Of a stretch of 64,000 nucleotides of DNA, positions 35,505 through 48,266 are shown in pieces (within the stretch, counting starts at the first letter, position 1; every line of letters starts with the position of its first letter). A program made the position numbers and the translations under genes. The notes under the pieces are model-generated. The model ran no database searches. It saw only the letters and a program-made list of their open reading frames with translations, and had not been told where the DNA came from. The DNA lies in assembly GCA_905250025.1 (NCBI GenBank), contig CAJNOJ010000002.1, forward strand, positions 1,302,001 through 1,366,000. The letters run 5' to 3'. The stretch comes from Adineta ricciae (lineage: Eukaryota; Rotifera; Eurotatoria; Adinetida; Adinetidae).

Positions 35505-38500
35505 TTATGTTGTAAGTTGATTAACTGGTTCGGCTTGTTCAATTTTGTCACGTCGTTGTTTTAATTTGATTCTCAGCGAACGATTCAATGTATCGTCATC
35601 TCGGAACGAAAAACTGTCTAGAAATAGTTTGGAACATATCAGTAATGAAATGCAAAGAAGAATGAATTTGACTTTACCATCGACATCTCTCATTGTACTT
35701 GCTCGAAGAGAACCGAAGATAGTACTGTTAAACGTAGGCGATCTTTCAGACTTGTCTGCGGATTGAAACTACAATGAAGAAAATGAAAATTTGTGATCAT
35801 TTTTAATGTAATGAAGAATCTTACACCCGATAATTGTTTCTGCTGCAATAATAACGCATAGATCCGAGCAGATTCAATTTCATCTGTAAACGTGCTGAGA
35901 GTGTCCTTGGATAGTTGAAATATTCGTTCTCCGTTCATGCCTTTTAACCTATGAATAAGTCTTGAAAAACGAAATTCGTCATTATTTATGTCACGTGAAG
36001 AAGCATTCTATTTACTGTGTAGACACTTGCTTCGATTCTAACCATCGATGAACATCTTCAGCAGATGAATTCGGACTAATATAACCAACTCGATCTGTTA
36101 TGCGTTCAGCTAATTCTCGTTGAAGTTCATCAACTTGTGTTGTAGCTAAAAAGAGCGAAATCGTATTCATTCAGTACGATTATATAAACAATTTCGTTTG
36201 GTACTACTTACAGAGATCAATATCTAGACGAGGTCGCGTTTTGCCCGTACCTTTCGGTAATTGTAATGTCGACCATGGATTAGACCGCAGAGTTAAGAAC
36301 TGTTCCGGCATGGGCGGTGGTGGCGGTGGAACGAACGCTGATGGAGGCGGCGGTATTGTTGACGAAGTTGTTTGTGTCAATGTTTGCTGAAATAACTGAT
36401 CATCGACAAACAATGGATTTGTAGTCGAACTATGATTCGATTGCATAATGAAATTATTTCCATGGGAAGGTGAACGAAAGAGAACTTGTGTATAATCGTT
36501 TCGATTACGATGATGACTTTGCATAGTATCGTTAAATCCTTCGTACGATGCATTTGTTACACGCGGGATGTAAGCTAAAGTGTACACAAAGAGAAAACGA
36601 TCGTGTATTTTCTGTATGCGATGATGATTTAGAATCAGTGCTTTTGTTGACAGTGCAGGAGGAAAAGCATGTAGGTATGTTATACGTGTAATACATAGCA
36701 AAATAAAGTTTGAAAGCGTATGAATGTGTGCATATGTGTGCATTATTTAATTCTCTTAGATTCACTCACTCGTATTCAAATCAGTTTATTTGTTTGATTT
36801 AATATTTTTGATAAAAGAAGTGAAACAAAACAAAATCATGGAAGAATTTCTAAGAAAACAAGTGGAAGACATCGATGAACAAAGAATAATTCATAATTAG
36901 AACAATAAAACAAAAATCTAGAAGAACACTCGCATTTGCAGACACGAAAAATCTACGATATTGATCAAAGAAATAGCTCATTCTCGTCGATATGCCATTC
37001 TAGAAGGATAACTTTGAATTCTATGAGAGAACATCATTGAAAGAAGAGATACACCAGCTAATTACCAGTGCTGAGAAAGAAGCTCGTGGAAACAAAGACG
37101 AAAACAAGAAATTTCCATAAAATGATCGAAAAAACGAAAACATATGAATATGTACAGAGAAAATAATTGCAAGAGAAATTGAGATAAATGTTTTGGAGAT
37201 TAGGTATCAACTGTAAACTTCGTTTACAATCACTATCATATCGCTGAAGAAGTTTTTACTGTTTCAATTCCTTCTTCATTCTACTAGCAGTAAATTGAGC
37301 AAAAACCAATTCATATGACATTCACTTTGAGATCTCTAATCTAGATAAAACCTGACTAAGTGCATTCTTTGATATACATACACACACATCATATGTGCAC
37401 GAAGAGCCACAATGACAATCGAGAAGTGTATAGTGGACATGCGCTGACACCAAGAAAAAAAGCGAAGAAAGGTAAGGAAGTGCGAATAGAGAAGATAAGC
37501 TTGGCATTAAAACTTTTTTCAAAATATTATTTTGATCAGTTATGACGAGAACGACTATTCGTGTTTGTTAGTGGACGGTTCGAATTTATACCTGATGAAT
37601 TCGATGGAACAGGTTTCTGAAATGAAAAAAATAAGCAAATGTGTTCTTCTACGTAGCTAATGAAAAGATTGGCAAATATCCGAGATAGATTTATACATAC
37701 AGATATGCGTTGCTCGATGTCAATTTCTTCGACAATATTATGAGGTACATGACCAACATCGCCGTGAAAGTTCTTCGCACGCCACCATTTCTTTGAACTG
37801 GTTTCAATTTCAATGAGTTCACCACGTCGTACAGTCAATTCTTTATTGTTTTGTCCTTTACGATCAGCTCGCACTGCGTAAATTCTAGAAGTATACATAT
37901 TTAGGAGGAGATACGAGTAAACTTCATCGTTTACTTTGCGCCTGCACGTTTTCGTTCGATAGCCCAAGCATGTTCATTCTGAAAATTGGAATTATAATTT
38001 TCTCCTGCACCATTCTTTACTGATCGATCGATAGTTGATGTTTCAAAATGTGTTGCGGGTGATGGCTGTCGAACAAGTGTTGAATTATGGTTTGTTAATG
38101 TACCGTTATTAGAATTGGATGGCTAAATTAAATCGAAAAACAAAAGAAAAATAACCGTTAGGAGTCGATTTGTAACATTTGACATACGCGAACTGGAGAC
38201 CAAACGGATGAGGATTGGCGTTCATCAAGACTATGTGTTGAATGTATTGGTTGATCATTGGATGGCTCTTGAATCCACAAGGATCGACCTTCGAAAAACA
38301 TTGGTCGATAATCAGCATATTTCTGTGGCGTTTCTTCACTAGATCGAATCCATGCTGGACCTAGATTTCTTAGAATCTCCTGTTCTTTTGACGTCAGACA
38401 ATTGATTAACAGTTCTCGCGTTTCTTTCGTTAATGCTGGTGACCATACATCTTGAGCGATTTGCAACTGAGTCGGATGTTTAGTGCGTAATGTGGAAACA

Positions 38501-41183
38501 ATGAAATGCAACGGTGATAATAAATAATGAACTAATTCGGGTGCATTCGGTTTGTGGATGATATGCTTTAATTCGCCTAGGAGATTAAATGAATGTTTGA
38601 ATTTTTGTAAAACATCAATGAAAAATTTATCATCCGGAAGTTTTTCAACCATTTGTTTTAAACCGGCTAGTAGAAAGAAAAAAAGAAACAAATGACCAAG
38701 ATTCTATGAAAGGTTTTCGAACAAACCAGTTGATTTTTTCTCTTTTCGTCGATGATCACGATCCAATTCTCGTGTGTACTCCATTAACGCTTCCAGATAA
38801 CGTACAAATAATTCAATATCATCAAAGCACTTATTCAATTCACTTGTCAAACGTTTATAATAATCCGCGGAGATTATGCTGGAATTCTGTTGACTCATTG
38901 TTCGTGATGTGTGCTGAGGACCAACAACATACGTTGGATCTAACAAATTGATCATCAAATACGAATATCTAACTTAGTTCAAACATACTCATCATAGCAG
39001 ATTGGTCATATGGTAACTGTAGTGGATCATAGGATGCCATTCCGCCAGCATCGGCTATTCGTCGATCGATTGTACTACGCGTTTCTGAACGTGCACTGTG
39101 AAAAACAAGAAAGACAGGTTTTTCTATAGACAACTAACTAGTCGAGCTTTTTTTGTACAATACCTGCGTGGACTTCTTAACAGCTTGGCATTCGTATTTC
39201 GAATGTTGTCAACAAGAGCCTTCGAATCTTTATTTGTACATTTAAATACAATAACAGGTGTTAATTCATTATTCTTGGAACTGGATGTTGTAGCAGAATG
39301 TCGATCATGGACACGATACATAAAGATATCATTAAGTGGATCTGGTGCATCTGCATAGACACATGTCGGATCCACAGTTTCCAACGGAATGCTTTCTGCA
39401 ATAGTCTGAATGGATCGAAAGAAAATGGTTCTGTCCTACTGATAAAGAAAAAGAACTGCTTTTACATTTCTTGCTCGATCATAGATGACAAGTGCGCGAT
39501 CGGTGACAAATAATGAACATGGTTTGTTAATAAAACTTTGTGTTTGTTCCTTTTGACGTAGTTTACTGACAACTTCAGTCGAGTAGTAACTATCTAAAGA
39601 TAAATAGAAGACAAACTTCCACTTAAGACATTTAACTATACATTTGGAAGGATTTCGTACGTCCACAAAAAGAAAACATCAGACGCTCTTTTCCTTCGTC
39701 TCTGTTTATACATTATCGAAATCAAACAAAAAAAAAAGATGTTGAAACAACTTACTGCGTTTATCTTCGATTCGAATGATGGCTAAGAGATGAGCATCAA
39801 CACGAAATGCTCGCGCTAAATCGGGATTGTAGATTGAAGAACTTGAACGTGTTGAATATGTGCTGGGTAAGATATTGTTATTGTTTAAAATCGCTGCATT
39901 GGCTCGATCTATTTGAAAAAAGGCATCACATAAAGTTTGTTGTTTTTTCTCAATTTATTCTAATGAATAGAATTAATGAAGCAATAGACGTTTCTCCTTG
40001 AGAAAAAACATACATGTCTTAATCACAATTTTTTGTTTCTTTTTCAGTTCAAGAAAAAACCGAAGAACAACATCGACATACAACAACAATAACGTACCAG
40101 TGGGCTGATTGTAAAAGTAATAGCGTGAATCGTAATCATTGGTATGTGAACGATCATGAGAAAGTGGTCGAGTTTGATTGAAAATCATAGAAGATTTTAT
40201 CTTCACTTTCGCTGGTAAGTATATCGCTGGAATCGGTTCGCGTGTCTTAGTTTATGGGTCAGATCGATGAGCAATAAGTAGGAAACGGGTCTGCAATAGG
40301 TTTTGTTTTGTTTTGTTTTTTATACGAGTTTAATGAAAAAAGAAGGTGTTACTGATTGATGTATGCCTGTCTTCGAAACTTTCACTATTTTTCTCTTTTT
40401 CTTTTCTTTTTTCTCTCTTTTCCGCTCTGCCTCTCTCTTTCTCACTCAGCTTTTCTTTTGCACGGATAGACGTGGAAATACGATTGTACTGTTTACTACT
40501 AATGAAACATGCTTTCCTGTAACAGACGGCGACGACGACGATGACGACGACAATCACACTTCATAGATGATGATGAAGAAAACGAAAAAGAAAATGAAAA
40601 AAATCTGACGAACTCTGTTCAAACAGAAGAACGAATGATGAGAAATAGAACTTATTCATTTATCGTGGACAAATAATAAAACCTGATGAAGAAAAAAGGA
40701 GCAAAAATCAAAAGAGAAACAGCAAGAAGGATATCCCATTACTCATACACTTGTCACGCTCTATACTTGCCTTCTACGTGTCAAATCTTATGCAAAATTC
40801 TAAGCAGTCAGCTAATAATTACTAGTCAAATATATGTAGGTGTATCTTTAAACATCAACAATCAAAAAACAACGTAACTAAATAGCAAGCTATCAGAGTA
40901 ACTGTATTATCGAAAATACTAAAATCGTAGCCTATTCTTTGTCGGATGCATTCGACTCACCAGTCAGAGAACTATTAGATAAAGTTAACGAGTTTAAAAA
41001 GAGAAAAATAACATGATGTCAGCTTTTACCTGATGATTTCCAATGATCTCCATGATGATTCATTGTACGTATGGCCATTGATCCACTAAATCAAATCGAT
41101 GAAAATTAAGAGAGCAAGAGAATAAATCCGATAGTGTACTCATTGAATTCGCGATGATGTCCTCGTCGAAGTTGACTGAGCAT
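35505..41183 (-). CDS. EPS8: EPS8-type actin regulator (PTB, SH3, effector domain)
   Basis: Scaffold that links receptor signalling to Rac and caps or bundles actin. The first coding exon reads MLSQLRRGHHREFN (ATG at 41183, just after a TTTCTAG acceptor). A PTB domain spans about 40200-39120 (SYYSTEVVSKLRQKEQTQSF, CSLFVTDRALVIYD, DIFMYRVHDRHSA, PVIVFKCTNKDSKALVDNIR). A helical middle (LNKCFDDIELFVRYLEALME, LKQMVEKLPDDKFFIDVLQK) precedes the SH3 domain (IYAVRADRKGQNNKELTVRR, SKKWWRAKNFHGDVGHVPHN). A poly-Pro stretch at about 36300-36350 precedes the SAM-like effector domain (SAEDVHRWLESKQVST, ESARIYALLLQQKQLSG) and ends QAEPVNQLTT*. All parts splice in frame; the 36575-37591 intron is the long exception. 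Confidence 0.85.
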
Positions 41184-41560
41184 AATGATCTAGAAACAAA
41201 CAAAGCGTCGGAATGTATACATCGGTATATTCATATATATATACATATGTTATGTTCTTCTTCTTCTTCTTCTCTCGTTTCACTTTTTTGTTACTAAGAT
41301 GTTCGGAGCAACGATTACGTGAACATCTTGTCTCTCTCTCTCCCGTTTTTTGAATAATAGATGAAAGAAAAGAAAACAGCAAAAGAATTCAAAAGACTAT
41401 CGAAATGAACATATCAAGTAGAAGAATGTCGTGTCGCCTACACTATACATTGACTACGATGTAGAAGAAAGAGAAAGAAAAGTTAATCTTCGTTTACATA
41501 CAATACAATACCAAGACATTCGAATCAAACCAATTAGGCCTTACGAGAGAGGATAACCTT

Positions 41561-41990
41561 TTACTTTCGTATATACACGACAAATCCTTTCGTAACCTTG
41601 GCTTTCTCTGCAGTTTCCTCAGATATTCTTTGTGAAGGAGAAGGTTTATCGATATCATCGAAAATCGGGCCTGGAAGACATTCAATTGAGTGGAAATATA
41701 TCGATATTATAAAATAAAAACTCATGCGAGAAAGGAAGCCATTTAAGGTATACAAAATACATATTTTCTCATAATCTTCTAGAACGAAACACGCAAAAAA
41801 ACGAAAATTACTGTTTTTGTACCTGCAAACAAATATTTTCATATAAAGTAAATGACATACATGCCAATATTTTTTGTCCTCTGTAAACAACGAATGTAGT
41901 ATAATTCAATTATGATCACTATCTGCTTAGAATGCATACCGCTATGACAAGCACAAAAAGAAAGCCTCGAATGAAAGTTGGCAGACGAAA
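41561..41990 (-). CDS. Putative small one-helix protein with micro-exon
   Basis: Not recognised. A chain of GT..AG borders on the minus strand links a hydrophobic exon (RLPTFIRGFLFVLVIA), a 20-base exon (41863-41882 region), an 11-base exon after TTTGCAG near 41822, and a final exon PIFDDIDKPSPSQRISEETA..KAKVTKGFVVYIRK*. Joined, the frame stays open. The start codon is not clear. An alternative is that the last exon alone is a leftover frame. It sits upstream of EPS8 on the same strand, but the phases do not allow it to be an EPS8 5' exon. Confidence 0.35.
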
Positions 41991-43171
41991 AAATCTGATT
42001 TATATTATGAAAAGATCATATAACAGCGGAAAAACGATATTCGGCATTGAGCGCGATTGCTCTATCGAATTAATGGTGATAATATAGAAGGATATTTTCG
42101 AGGTGAATGAAAAAATATATATACACACTTTAATTTCCTTCGGTGTTTCGATTACCTCTTCACTTAGTTGTAGGTATATGTGAAGATTTTTTCCATCAAG
42201 TTGTTTTGCTTACTATGCTATCGAATTTTGAAGAGAAAGCAGCTCGGAGAATAGCTCATAGCTTTCGAACGAAAACTAATACTGAACTGTTGAATAGAAA
42301 ATAGCTGAAGGCCAAAGCTGTCGTGAAAAAAAAAGTTTTATAGGATCAAACCAACAGTACATCAAACAACTTTGACAAAGGACTGTCTTTTCATCAAACT
42401 CATACGCGTACATAACCTATCTGCATTGACGTCTCAACATTGTCGTTCTTTCGAAACACCGGGGGATATCTATGAGAGTACTTACATATAATACACTTTG
42501 CGCTGAATAACGAACAAGGTATTGTAGGTTTTTAAGTGTGCTAAATCAACCATTGATAATGTTAACTGTCCTATTAGTCAGCTCATATTCGCAAGCAAAT
42601 TCCGTCATAAGCTATGAAGATTAGTAATACTTTCAGAATAATAGAGTAGATAGTCTATTTTTAAAGAAATCTCGCTTATGTTCGAGTACTGCAGACAGTA
42701 ATCCTCATTAGAAGACCTTTTAATTATAATACTGGTCATAAATCTGAAGATCTAGTTCCGAATGTGACTGACATTTACATCTTAGTGTTCTTCTCGATTT
42801 CATAGTATTAAAAGCTATTTTTCGTCTACTCTGAGCGTTTTTTTTTTCATTGAACCTGTATCGAACGCTTCCGTACTGAACCACAAAGTGAAAACTAATA
42901 CTATATTCTTGGAGGAATAAATCAATCGACGAGTATTCCGTGCCTTTGCTGTTTGTTTCCGTTGTTTTTTTTCTTTTTCTGTAATATTTAATAAATAAAA
43001 TAAAATTTCTATATTTCTACTTTCTCTTGATTGGTTGTTGTACCACGCCAATTGAATCATTGATGACTACGGACACATACACACACTCTACGGTGATAAA
43101 AATCAATTTTCGTAGTTTATTTTGCTGTACCTCGCTTGTTTGGTCTTGTGTTCGAAAATTGACGAAACAAA
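41991..43171. other. Intergenic region
   Basis: AT-rich DNA upstream of the V-ATPase gene. No coding exon, repeat array or RNA gene was recognised. Confidence 0.5.
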
Positions 43172-44747
43172 ATGTCTGACGAGTATTGGATCATATCGGT
43201 ACCAGGAAGATCAACACCACAACAAAGCTTCGAAGAAGTATGCCGAGCCACCGAACGAGATCAACTATCGACAAACTTTTTCTTCAACATTCCGGATTTA
43301 AAAGTAAAAGACTAAATCAATATTTGTTCTTTCATATGGTTTTAATCATTAAGGTCGGCACACTTGATTCACTCGTAGCACTCTCAGATGATCTAGCTAA
43401 ACTTGATAACTATATCGAAGGGTACAAATCCATGTGTTTAATATTCATTCACGTCATTACATGTTTTAGAGTTACTAAAAAGTTGATACAGTATTTTTTT
43501 CATGATGTTCTTGATGATGATCGTAATCGTTTAGCAGAAAATCTCAGTGTTGGACCACAGGGTGGTATGCGATCAGTTTCTGATTTGCGAATACACTTTT
43601 TCGTTTTTACAATTTAGTTGATCCTATCCGATATGTCGCTGAATTTCAATGGGATCATGCGAAATATCCAACGAAACAACCGCTGAAAAATCTGTCAGAA
43701 ATCATTTCTAAAGTACGCCATTCAAATGACGAACATTCGATTTAATGATTATACTTACATTTCCTCAGGCATCAACACATATCGAAAACGAATTGAAACT
43801 TCGTAGTCAAACATATAACAACGTCAAACAAAATCTAGATGCATTAGAAAAGAAACAAAGGTATCTTCTTCCGCTGTTTCATTTGTTCTTCATCGATCCG
43901 AATCTGTTTTAGTGGAAGTTTATTAACTCGTAATTTAAACGACGTTGTCAAGAAAGAACACTTCGTTTTGGGAAGTGAATATCTAAAAACTGTTTTAGTA
44001 TGCGTCCCAAAGGCATTAATTAACGAATGGTATGCAAAATATGAAACTCTATGTGCGATGATTGTTCCACGAACAACTGAATTAGTAACACAAGACCAAG
44101 ATTATGCATTGTTTACCGTGACACTGTTTCAGAAAACTGAAGATACATTTCGGCATAGATGCCGAGAGAATAAGTAGGTGAATTGATTTTGCCAAGGTCG
44201 CCGTTGATTTGTTTTTCGGAAAAGATTCACCGTGCGAGATTTTACCTTTGATGAGAAAGCCATGGCAGCCGAACGCGAGAAGACACGAGAATTAGAAGTT
44301 GAACGGCAGAAAATCTATGCGAATCTTGTTCGTTGGCTGAAAATTAACTTCGGAGAGGTTTTCTCTGCTTTGATACATGTAAAAGCTTTACGTATCTTCG
44401 TCGAATCTGTTCTCAGGTAAAAACAGACATTTGTTTTCCAGAGGAAACAAATAGTTTCTCGGATTAGATTCGGTTTACCTGTGAATTTCGGTGCTATGAT
44501 CATTCATCCAAATCGAAAGACGACAAAACGTTTACGTGATGTTCTCGACCGACTATTTGGATATCTTGATCAATCTAATAGATCAAAAGAAGATGATGTA
44601 TGTTCATTACTTGATTATTTGTTTATATGAAAGGCTTTCTTTCTTCAGTCATTTGAAATTCCTGGTGTGTTTTCTTCTCAACAAGAATATTATCCTTATG
44701 TTTATCTGAAATTAGATCTGGAATATCTTGATATGAGTAAAAAATAG
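43172..44747 (+). CDS. ATP6V1C: V-type proton ATPase subunit C
   Basis: Peripheral stalk subunit that clamps V1 to V0 and regulates reversible assembly. Exons read [191 protein letters not shown] and a C-terminus ending [10 protein letters not shown]. Every conserved segment of the family is present in order, with about ten short introns, and length (about 380 residues) matches. AATAAA lies near 44850. Confidence 0.97.
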
Positions 44748-45083
44748 AAGTCTCCTTGTTTTCCAATGTGCAATTTATTGACGAATTTTTACTTTCATAA
44801 TAGAAACATATTTATGTACTCATGTTCCTATGACTCACTGAATATTTCAATAAACAAAATCTAAACATTTATTTTTAATCTTTTACTGACACTGAGTACG
44901 TGTTGACTTACTTATATGATGTGACTCACAACATTTATCTAAAAAAAGGAAAGAGCGAGAAGTTGCATTCGCAAACGTACGAAGTGTATCATTAGATGGA
45001 CTTTGCTTGTTATCATGTTCTATATATTCAATGCAGATCATTTTTCTTTGTTTATTAAGAATTCAGATTGATCCCTAGCAAAC

Positions 45084-46418
45084 ATGGCATCTAGTGTAAC
45101 AACACGTTCTGTTTCGAGTATCGAATTAGTTGGTGCAGGCGGTTATGATAAACTTCAAATTAAACAATTTCCATATCAAGAACCAGCTGCGGATGAAGTA
45201 GTTATTCGAATCAAATTTTCTGGTCTTAATTTTGCTGATTTGATGCGACGGTAGAAAATAATTCTGTTGGTTTTGTAATTGTTGTCATCTGATGTTTTCT
45301 CTTATAGGCAAGGTTTATATTCACCAGCACCGAAATATCCATACGTTCCGGGCTTTGAGGCATCTGGTGTTATCGAAGCTGTGGGTTCAAATGTTTCGCA
45401 ATTTGCTCCTGGTGATCGCGTTGTTGCGTTTGCTGGTAATGGAATGTGGTCTGATCTAGTGACTGTGCCAAGTTTTCAATGTTTTAAAATGCCGGATGAA
45501 ATGTCATTCGAGCAAGGAGCTGCTTTTCTTGTGAACTACATAACTGCATATCAGATTTTGTTTGAACTTGGCGGTTTACGACCAAATAAAAGTGTCCTAA
45601 TACATATGGCAGCAGGTAAAAAGAACTTTTGCGATGACAAATTGAATGCCTGTTGCACTTGAAAGTATGTTCTTTGTTGTTAAGGTGGAGTTGGTATTGC
45701 AGCCATTCAATTATGTAAAACAGTTGAAAATGTCACCGTCTTTGGCACAGCGTCTGCATCAAAACATAATATCATCAAAGATATGGGTTGTACATATCCT
45801 ATTGATTATCATACACAAGACTATGTAACCGAAATCCGTAAAATTTCACCGAATGGTAGGATTGGAAGGAACTCGTATCTGATTCTATTGAAATTCTCGC
45901 TTTGAAGGTGTGGATATCATCATGGATCCATTGAATGGAGAAGATAGTGTCCGTGGTTACGATTTACTCAAACCATTAGGACGAATTATCTATTTTGGTA
46001 AATACTATAGACCGATTTTCTATATTTCGACGCTCTTGTATTCGTTTCAGGTGCGGCAAATGTGGCTGCGAGCGGAGAAAATCGTTCCTTATTAACAGCA
46101 TTCAAAACATGGTACAAATGTTTTTCAACAAACTCTCTATCAATTTTATCATCAAACAAAAGCATCGCTGGCTATCATTTGGGCTATCTATTGAAAGATC
46201 TTGAAGTGACAAAAGATCTCGCGGCGACTGCCATTCAAGAATTATTTCGTCTGTTCGGCGAAGGTGCGTTGAAGCCACAAATAGATAGTGTATACCCGTA
46301 TTCGAGGATAAGAGAAGCCATGCAGCGCATGCACAACCGACAAAATGTTGGAAAGGTTATATTACAACCTGACAGTGAACAGAAAACGGATACTACAGAA
46401 GAAAAACAAAGTGAATAA
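45084..46418 (+). CDS. VAT1: VAT-1-like zinc-independent quinone oxidoreductase homologue
   Basis: Medium-chain reductase family member related to synaptic vesicle membrane protein VAT-1. Exons read MASSVTTRSVSSIELVGAGG, GYDKLQIKQFPYQEP, FSGLNFADLMRRQGLY, YPYVPGFEASGVIEAVGSNV, PGDRVVAFAGNGMWSDLVTV, then the NADPH-binding turn HMAAGGVGIAAIQLCK, VTVFGTASASKHNIIKDMG, GVDIIMDPLNGEDSVRGYDL, LKPLGRIIYFG and AGYHLGYLLKD. It ends in an acidic, Lys-rich tail TDTTEEKQSE*. No zinc-ligand cysteines are seen, as expected for VAT-1 and unlike alcohol dehydrogenase. About 390 residues. Confidence 0.94.
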
Positions 46419-47281
46419 TCTTCCTTTTTTTATACTAGCCTTTTATTTTGAAAAAAAAACAAGTAAACACGATTTTGTTATTGGGTACCTATTTGTAGAA
46501 ACAGAAGCTTCGCGTTAATATTCAAGTTTGATGATCGATGCAAAGTTTTGTTTTGTTTTCCTGTCGAAAATTTTGGATAGATAGTTATCACGTACACCGT
46601 TCTCGCTCAGTGTCGTTGAAGCAGAACATCGATGAATAGGAAAATAAACCACAAATATTGTACTGATACGGGTACAATTTTCTCCTCACGTTCTATTGAC
46701 CGAGTAATATCAAATGAATTATTCTTCAACGAATTCCTTGTAACATGATGAAATCATATTTTCAGAAATCTGCTATTATTATTTATGTAATCTGTAGTGC
46801 TTCTGAACCCGAAACAGCAAATAAAATTGTAATCGGGATTATCCTTTATCAATTTTTGATCGATGTCATAAAAGTCATATAATTCAGATAAATCTACTCT
46901 ATATCTTATCTCGTCAATCCAAATACATTTTGTGATGCCAATCATATAGGAATAATGACTGAAAATATCTTGATTATACTGCATGTATCTCAGCAAACCT
47001 TTCTACCTCATCAGTTATAAAATTAAAGTGTATAAATTATTTTCTCGATGAAATTGTTTACATCAAAATCAAATGACGTAAACATTATTGAGTAAAATGT
47101 ATGCATAGATCTACCTAGATAAGTGAAATAGTTACTAAAAATAAAATTTGAAGATATTCTATCGCGTGTTATGTAGTTCGATACCTGTATTTTTCAGTGC
47201 AACCATATATGTACGTCATCAGAAATAGACTTATAAAACAGCATACGTAAACAATATCATTCAAGCGTAACAGAAGTGAAG
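46419..47281. other. Intergenic region
   Basis: 3' flank of VAT-1 and upstream flank of the EF-hand gene; no supported coding exon. Confidence 0.5.
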
Positions 47282-47289
47282 TATAAATA
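47282..47289 (+). promoter_or_regulatory. TATA box of EF-hand gene
   Basis: TATAAATA lies 91 bases before the ATG, followed by a C/T/A-rich leader (TTCAATCAATTCAACTCAATTC). Its position suits a transcription start near 47310-47320. Confidence 0.6.
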
Positions 47290-47372
47290 AAGCGGATGAA
47301 AGCATTGAAATATATATATTTCTTCAATACATTTCTCTTCAAATTTCAATCAATTCAACTCAATTCTCAACT

Positions 47373-47918
47373 ATGGGTAATCGTCAACCAGTTGCTGCAT
47401 GGAACACCTGGGATATCAATGCTTATTCCCAAATGACTGGTCTCTCACCAGCTCAAATTCAACAACTTTATGTTCTTTTTCAACAGCAATCAGCTAGTAC
47501 CGGTGGTCGTATGACACTTAATGAATTCAAAGCCATCTACGCAAGTATTGCCGGATTGTCCTGGACATTTAATGCTGACGCTGAGCGTGTCTTCCTTATG
47601 TTCGATGCTGATGGCAACGGTGTCCTCAGTTTCGAAGAATTTCTCATGGCATATCTCATGTTACAACGTGGTGTTACACCAATTCAACGATGGTCATATG
47701 CTGCTAATTATTATCCACTTACTCAACCAGGTTATCTCTCAGCTCAAGAAGCTCAATTGTTATTCAATAATATGCAACAATTCTACAACATTCCGGTTCA
47801 AAATACTTACTTCACCCAAGCTTGGTCACAACTTGGTGGTGGTGTGAACGGTTACGTACCTGTTACATCATTCGTTCAGGCAGTCGTACCATTGATCCCG
47901 CAAACATACATTTGGTAA
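47373..47918 (+). CDS. Intronless EF-hand calcium-binding protein
   Basis: A 181-residue single-exon protein of neuronal-calcium-sensor style. The start MGNRQPVAAW carries Gly2, a possible myristoylation site. A first degenerate EF-hand (LYVLFQQQSASTGGRMTLNE) is followed by a canonical loop DADGNGVLSFEEF (12-residue loop with Asp, Asp, Asn, Glu ligands) preceded by AERVFLMF. The C-terminal half is rich in Tyr, Gln and Trp (RWSYAANYYPLTQPGYLS) and shows no further canonical loop. It ends IPQTYIW*. It is one of very few genes here without introns, has a clean TATA box, and AATAAA follows near 48022, which together suggest high expression or an origin by retroposition. The exact subfamily is unclear. 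Confidence 0.85.
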   Translation: MGNRQPVAAWNTWDINAYSQMTGLSPAQIQQLYVLFQQQSASTGGRMTLNEFKAIYASIAGLSWTFNADAERVFLMFDADGNGVLSFEEFLMAYLMLQRGVTPIQRWSYAANYYPLTQPGYLSAQEAQLLFNNMQQFYNIPVQNTYFTQAWSQLGGGVNGYVPVTSFVQAVVPLIPQTYIW

Positions 47919-48092
47919 AACAAACAACATCCAGTGATAAACGAACTGATAAAAAGTATATTAACACGCTTTTTTATTTGAACAACTATATGTAATATAA
48001 GAAACTAGGAGGATTCTATAGCAATAAATAAAACATTTGACAGAACGAAAATATGATTATTACTGAAACGGATATCTACTGATTATCTTGCT

Positions 48093-48266
48093 TTACAAAT
48101 CTGTAATTTCGTGCGCGGATGGCGAATAAGCTGTCTCATTTGTATATACAAAAGAATCAAATAGACTTTGATCAATAGTCATCATAAGCTGTTTATCGCA
48201 TGGTGTCAATTGAAAAGGTTCATCTGTGAATTGTTCATCAAAATTTGACGTATCCTGATTGTTTCC
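48093..48266 (-). other. PKC V5 exon, distal version
   Basis: Follows a TTTTAG acceptor in phase 0. It encodes 57 residues with [34 protein letters not shown] and the end HEITDL*. The turn-motif Thr-Pro (LTPCD) is kept. In the hydrophobic motif FxxF(S/T)(F/Y) the phosphorylatable residue is Val (FDSFVY). Confidence 0.8.

Noticed and set aside
40330-40566. Paired open frames on both strands with poly-Asp or poly-Val ends
   Set aside because: Produced by a GAC/GAT trinucleotide run and T/C tracts; lies in an EPS8 intron.
41183-41690. Upstream exon at 41561 as the 5' end of EPS8
   Set aside because: Its only donor (phase 2) would put the MLSQLRRG exon out of frame with the following EPS8 exons.
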